A stretch of 5,706 nt of DNA from Comamonadaceae bacterium (lineage in GTDB: Bacteria > Pseudomonadota > Gammaproteobacteria > Burkholderiales > Burkholderiaceae). Below the pieces are notes generated by a model. It was not told the DNA's origin. It did no database searches and saw only the letters and a program-made list of their open reading frames with translations. The stretch covers positions 1-5,706 of the forward strand of contig CANGSD010000100.1 in the NCBI GenBank assembly GCA_947455875.1. The letters run 5' to 3'. Below are positions 4,616 to 5,706 of the stretch, one piece after another. Position 1 is the stretch's first letter; each line of letters starts with the position of its first letter. Both the position numbers and the translations under genes were made by a program.

Positions 4616-5706
4616 TCAGACAGGCCGCTGGCGAGCCACGTCCAGGGCGGCGGCCAGGGGCGGCGGCAGGGGCAGGGGCTCGCCATTCAGGCGCGCGGCG
4701 AGCAGGTCCGCACACAGCGCGGCGAAGGTCAGACCGCGCGAGCCCATGGCGGTGGTGACCCACAGGCCAGGGGCGAGCTCGCCCACCAGGGGCCGCCGGT
4801 CGGTGCTTGCGCAGCGCACGCCGCTCCAGCCACGCACCCGGCCTGCAGCGAAATCAGGCGCGAGGCGTTCGGCCAGTGTGGGCACCAAGGTGCGCAGGCG
4901 CGCGAGGTTGTCGGCGTGGTCTTGTGCGCGTTCGTCCGTGCGGGTGTCGCCACGGCCGTAGCTGGAGCCCGTGAGCCAAGCGGGGCCTTCGTCGGTCGGG
5001 ATCTGGGTCAGCAGGTGGCCGCTGCCGTTGATGGGGAAGTCGGGCAGCTGAGGGTCTGGCGATTGCACGCCCCACGAGATCTGACCGCGCACCGGCTGCA
5101 AGGCCAGCCGTCCGCCGGCAAGCGGACCGCAGCCCAGGGCGGCGGCTAACACGAGGAGGGGCGCCTGGCCGGCTTCACGTGCTTGGTCGTCGAACACGTG
5201 CCAGCCCGTGTCGGTGCGGTCCAGGCGCGCCACGCGCACGCCGCCGCGCCAGGTGATGGCGGGGTGATGGAGCCAGGCGCGCACCAGGGCGGCGGGTCGG
5301 ATCCAGGCGGCGCGGGGGTGCCAGACGGCGGGTGCATCGTCGGCTAAGCCGGCGGCGGCACGTTGCGCGGGGGTGGCGTCGCGGTGCCAGTCTTCGGCGC
5401 TGTCAGCGACGGGGGGTGCGCCGCGCCGCGACTTCACGCGGTGTTCGAGGGTGCCGCTGGGGTGCCAGTCGATGCCCGCACGCAGCAGCGACTGCGCATG
5501 CCGCCAGGTGGCTTGCACTCCATGGCGAGACAGTTGCGAGAGCAGGTTGTCATCGCCCGAGAGATGCGGGGCCATGAGGCCCGCGGGCAGTGAGGAGGCG
5601 CCACGGGCGGGCTGGTCGGCGGCATCGAGCACCTGCACCTGCCAGCCGCGCGATGCGAGAGCCGCAGCGGCCGAGGCGCCGGCTAGGCCGCCGCCAATCA
5701 CCAAGG
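4616..5706 (-). CDS. mnmC: MnmC-type FAD-dependent tRNA mnm5s2U34 oxidoreductase domain, 5'-truncated by window edge
   Basis: C-terminal FAD-oxidoreductase (DadA-like) module of MnmC, which removes the carboxymethyl group of cmnm5(s2)U34 in tRNA to give nm5(s2)U; in the full protein the N-terminal methyltransferase domain then makes mnm5(s2)U. The visible part is about 362 residues. It opens with the dinucleotide-binding VIGGGLAGAS, then ASRGWQVQVLDAADQPARGASSLPAG (18-42) and DDNLLSQLSRHG (51-62), matching the MnmC pattern of an Ala-Ser-containing FAD loop and a DDN motif. GWSGVRCASTDRRPLVGE (292-309) and the C-terminal AMGSRGLTFAALCADLLA (319-336) followed by NGEPLPLP are also typical. The Rossmann motif sits right at the edge, so the gene continues to the right; the TTG at 5704-5702 is an ordinary leucine codon there. 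Whether a methyltransferase domain is fused upstream cannot be seen. It is codirectional with cysI, 128 bp away. Other DadA-like oxidoreductases are the alternative but fit less well. Confidence 0.85.
   Translation of the reverse strand, partial: LVIGGGLAGASAAAALASRGWQVQVLDAADQPARGASSLPAGLMAPHLSGDDNLLSQLSRHGVQATWRHAQSLLRAGIDWHPSGTLEHRVKSRRGAPPVADSAEDWHRDATPAQRAAAGLADDAPAVWHPRAAWIRPAALVRAWLHHPAITWRGGVRVARLDRTDTGWHVFDDQAREAGQAPLLVLAAALGCGPLAGGRLALQPVRGQISWGVQSPDPQLPDFPINGSGHLLTQIPTDEGPAWLTGSSYGRGDTRTDERAQDHADNLARLRTLVPTLAERLAPDFAAGRVRGWSGVRCASTDRRPLVGELAPGLWVTTAMGSRGLTFAALCADLLAARLNGEPLPLPPPLAAALDVARQRPV

Noticed and set aside
5702..5704. TTG as a true start codon of the FAD oxidoreductase
   Set aside because: It falls at the first beta-strand of the Rossmann motif (VIGGG), and the frame is open to the window edge, so the gene simply continues beyond it.
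1..5706. CRISPR array, tRNA/rRNA gene, insertion sequence or prophage signal
   Set aside because: No regularly spaced repeats, no transposase or phage-like protein and no tRNA-like cloverleaf were seen; the window is almost entirely filled by housekeeping genes of uniform composition.

Overview
This is an ordinary, tightly packed assimilatory sulfate-reduction operon from a high-GC betaproteobacterium. All genes are on the minus strand. The closest fit is Burkholderiales, probably Alcaligenaceae (Bordetella/Achromobacter/Castellaniella-like). That placement is inferred from the strong GC bias, the gene order cysI-DUF934-cysH-cysD-cysN and the overall character of the protein sequences; no search was run.

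Layout in the direction of transcription (right to left): the C-terminal FAD-oxidoreductase part of MnmC (tRNA wobble-uridine modification) enters from the right edge and stops at 4616. A 128-bp spacer, visibly more AT-rich than its surroundings, lies at 4488-4615 and is the only sizeable non-coding stretch; it most likely holds the operon promoter and activator sites. Then follow cysI (sulfite reductase hemoprotein, 4487-2676), a DUF934 gene (2676-2278), cysH (reductase with the iron-sulfur cysteines typical of APS reductases, 2281-1550), cysD (sulfate adenylyltransferase small subunit, 1553-621) and the first 207 codons of cysN (GTPase subunit, 621-1), which runs off the left edge. No gap longer than 300 bases lacks a gene.

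Together, CysD and CysN activate sulfate to APS, CysH reduces APS to sulfite, and CysI reduces sulfite to sulfide for cysteine synthesis. DUF934 is a small protein of unknown function commonly found beside this type of CysI. The CysH cysteines argue that APS is used directly, so no APS kinase (CysC) step is needed; no cysC or flavoprotein cysJ is present in the window. All four internal junctions overlap by 1 or 4 nt, so the five genes are probably one mRNA with coupled translation.

I found no evidence for an undescribed system. The points most worth a second look are the cysI leader (hairpin next to the ATG, no Shine-Dalgarno, and a possible promoter that would give a leaderless mRNA), repeated CATAAG-type elements 32 bp apart in the promoter region, and an apparent extra segment of about 34 residues in CysI just before the siroheme-binding TTRQN motif.
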